Assembly (NCBI GenBank): GCA_033064195.1
Contig: JARBJD010000024.1
Location: forward strand, 397,504 to 461,503
Direction: 5' to 3'
DNA from: Blattamonas nauphoetae
Taxonomy: Eukaryota > Preaxostyla > Oxymonadida
Length of the DNA: 64,000 bases
Both the position numbers and the translations under genes were made by a program. The notes beneath the pieces were generated by a model. That model made no database searches. It was given only the letters and a program-made list of their open reading frames with translations, and was not told the origin of the DNA. The stretch's first letter is position 1. Each line of letters opens with the position of its first letter. Of the stretch, positions 61,639-64,000 are shown in pieces.

Positions 61639-64000
61639 ATGGCACTGCTAAAACCAATCAAGGATAGAATTCAAGAAATTCGAGACCTCTTTCCGAATAC
61701 ACAATTTCAATTTATTGATGGTCGAATCTACAATCCTGACAGTAAGAATTATCAACATCACAGATCATTTCTCCTGAATATGCTACAACACACAGATCTC
61801 GAGTTTCCACATCCAATAAAGAATCTCGATCTAAATCTCATTCCAGATTTTATTGAACAAGTGAAACTTCGACAAAAGATGGCGTCAGAAGATCGACTTG
61901 CTCACCGAGTGATTGTTGAGAACATGAAAGCAAATCCAAGAGTGAACAAAGAAGAACTGAAGAAGCAAGTGTTCAGAATGACATGGAAACTGAAATCAAT
62001 TGAAGAGAAGCTGATGGATCATTGGATGAAGAATCTGTTGATCATTCAGAAGAAGAATGAACAAATGGAAAAAAGAGAAGTACAGACATTTGATGGATTT
62101 GAAGAATGTATCTCACTTGCTGAACCACGAGACAAAGCAGCATTCAATTCTTGTCTCATGAATGCACGAAGGATGTTCAAAAAGAATGAGGTCGAGAAGG
62201 TTGAGGATAATGGAAAACCGTATCAGCTGTACTTTCACAATCACCTGAAGAATGTTGAAGAAATCACTACCTTCATCAAAGCAGTGTTCGACAAGGAGAA
62301 AGATCATCCATTCAAGATTAGTATTGACTTTGGCAAGATTATTGAGAGGAAAGATAAAGATGAGACAACATACAAAGACTTCAGACCAGAATTGGAGAAC
62401 ACATCGAAGAGCTTCCCAACTGTGATTCGAAGTTCAGGAGACATCAATGAGTATTCAAAATATGCGATCAATCTGATCAAAGAATCTCAAGAGAGAACAC
62501 TGATGGATACGAAGACAAAGTACATCGCTTTCCACTCAATTCTAGTTGCAGTCTATCGATTCCCAGTTGCAGGAAAAGCAAATGCCATTCTCACTGAACA
62601 CATCAAAACGAGAAACGTTCGGTACATCGATTCTGAGTTCAACATCTGCTTCTTTCAATCATTGTCGTTCCTCACACTTCCTGAGGTTCCAGGGAAGAAG
62701 ATATCAATCAACATGAGAAACGTTGAAGCAAAAAGATTGTTCGCAGAATCGAAGAATCTGACCCACCTGAAGCCACATCAACTGACTGAACACTTGCGCA
62801 ATTATCCTGGATTTGATATCGCTTGTGATTTGGAGAAAGAAATGATTAGACACAACATCACAGTTCACATTTATGAATATGATGAAGACAAGAAGAAGTA
62901 TTTCCTAAGTCAATCGTATGTCAACGAAAATGACGATGCAAGAGTTCTTCCCATCTTGATGATTCCACTTACTGCAACTCTCGTTCATGTGATGTTCATT
63001 GTTGATCCTGAGAAAATCACTGGATACAAACTCTGTCCTTATTGTCAGTCAAGAGGATTCCAAGTCAAGGATTCTCACTTCAAGACATACTACGAGAAGC
63101 ATCTCAAAGAGTGCAAAGAGCTTGATGGAAAACATGTGAAGAAGATCACTCTTGACAAAACACCAAGACCTTATGTTCCACACATTCTGAACAATAGAAC
63201 ATTTGAGTTTCTGATGGCACACAAAAGACAAGACGAGTTCAAACCAACGCAGTACTACATCACGTACGATTTCGAAACGATGGAAGATCTCATTCTTGAT
63301 AATCTATTCTCTGATGACAATACACAATTGATTTCCCACTTGAAACCGCTCTCCATTGCATCATCAATTAAGACAAAATCAGGTGTGAAGTCAATCTATT
63401 ATGATCTTCGAGATGGAAAGGACTTCGTGAAGCAATGGATCAGAGAACTCTTCAAATATGCTGAGATTGTTCGAGAGGACAACTACTACGAAGACCCAGA
63501 AATACCCTCTCAGAATGAAGTCAGTGTAATTGGATTCAACAGCTCCAGATTCGACATCAATCTCATCTTCCGTGATCTCGTTGACAAAGATTGGAAAGTG
63601 GTGAGCTTCCTTGGATCAACAACAAAGTACAAGCAAGTATTGATCAGACACGAGAAAACACAACAGGTTCTTCGATTCATCGACATGATGTCATACACAG
63701 GACCAATGACATTGGATAATGCAGTGAAGGCTTTTGGTGGAAAGACCACTCTTCAGAAATCATTCTTTGCTTACGAATCATTCGACTCATCAGACTACGA
63801 TACAGTGCTGAGCAAACAAGAACCATTCTCCAAATATGAATTCTACTCCAGTCTGAACAACAGTGAAATGTCCGATACTGATTACCAATTGTACCTTGAT
63901 GATTGGAACGACTTCAATAGATGGGACTATAAATTTATTAGAGACGTCGAATGTATGATTTGGTGGATAATCTGATTGCTCTGAACTTCCAATACAAAGT
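61639..64000 (+). CDS. Protein-primed family B DNA polymerase of a Polinton/Maverick-like element, 5' part, with a frameshift near its visible end
   Basis: The frame runs 778 codons to a TGA at 63975. The N-terminal extension ends in a domain common before such polymerases: a Cys-Phe-Phe segment (NICFFQSLSFL), a VHIYEYD strand, then a zinc-finger-like LCPYC with HLKEC. The exonuclease domain follows: Exo I in YITYDFETMED, Exo II in IGFNSSRFDINLIF, and the Exo III region FIRDVEC. Just after DVEC the continuing text (YDLVDNLIALNFQYK) lies in another frame; one T seems to be missing at about 63952. The palm motifs would be beyond the window. Such enzymes replicate linear element genomes from a terminal protein. 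The break may be real decay or a sequencing error. Confidence 0.85.

Overview
The window is nuclear DNA of a protist. Many genes carry several short spliceosomal introns (31 to about 220 nt; donors such as GTTTGT, GTATGT, GTGAGT; acceptors after a pyrimidine run). TAA, TAG and TGA all appear to act as stops. There is a large surface family of secreted beta-helix proteins, several divergent kinases, an IP3-receptor-like channel, ATG4 and cathepsin B. This combination, with pogo-type and Polinton-type elements, fits a metamonad; an oxymonad close to Blattamonas is my best guess, made from gene style only and not from a search. No rRNA or tRNA gene was recognised.

Layout. 1-6.2 kb: two intron-rich helical-repeat-like proteins and a cathepsin B. 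6.4-10.2 kb: a kinase with a SPRY-like tail, a small secreted lectin-like protein, and two broken fragments. 10.5-20.6 kb: helical-repeat family members and two secreted beta-helix genes, one frameshifted and one 2235 codons long with a 1.26-kb internal tandem repeat. 21-26.5 kb: a possible small secreted protein, a MOK-type kinase and ATG4. 26.7-35.7 kb: a methionine-synthase-like gene, then a tandem segmental duplication of a seven-exon family gene. One copy is intact; the other is split by a MITE that itself holds a second, transposase-coding element. 36-47.1 kb: one 11.2-kb uninterrupted reading frame for an IP3-receptor-like calcium channel. 47.4-52.5 kb: another helical-repeat protein, a pseudokinase fused to three ubiquitin-like modules, and a coiled-coil protein. 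52.9-58.6 kb: a mariner-like MITE, and a beta-helix gene cut in two by a 2.75-kb pogo/Tigger-type transposon that carries another MITE in its own intron. 58.9-64 kb: the left part of a Polinton/Maverick-like element with two related small proteins and the exonuclease half of a protein-primed family B DNA polymerase.

The exon models for six host genes (cathepsin, two kinases, the pseudokinase, the helical-repeat gene at 1196-4476 and the duplicated gene), for the small secreted gene at 8789-9320 and for the 55.3-kb transposase were built by hand; each keeps frame and gives a whole number of codons. The strongest new signal is in the mobile DNA. Four ends of two nested elements carry the same 10-mer, AAAGGGCAGA, starting at exactly nucleotide 43 from the tip, and both elements sit in AT rather than TA target duplications. 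Intact paralogues or restored reading frames give the pre-insertion sites.
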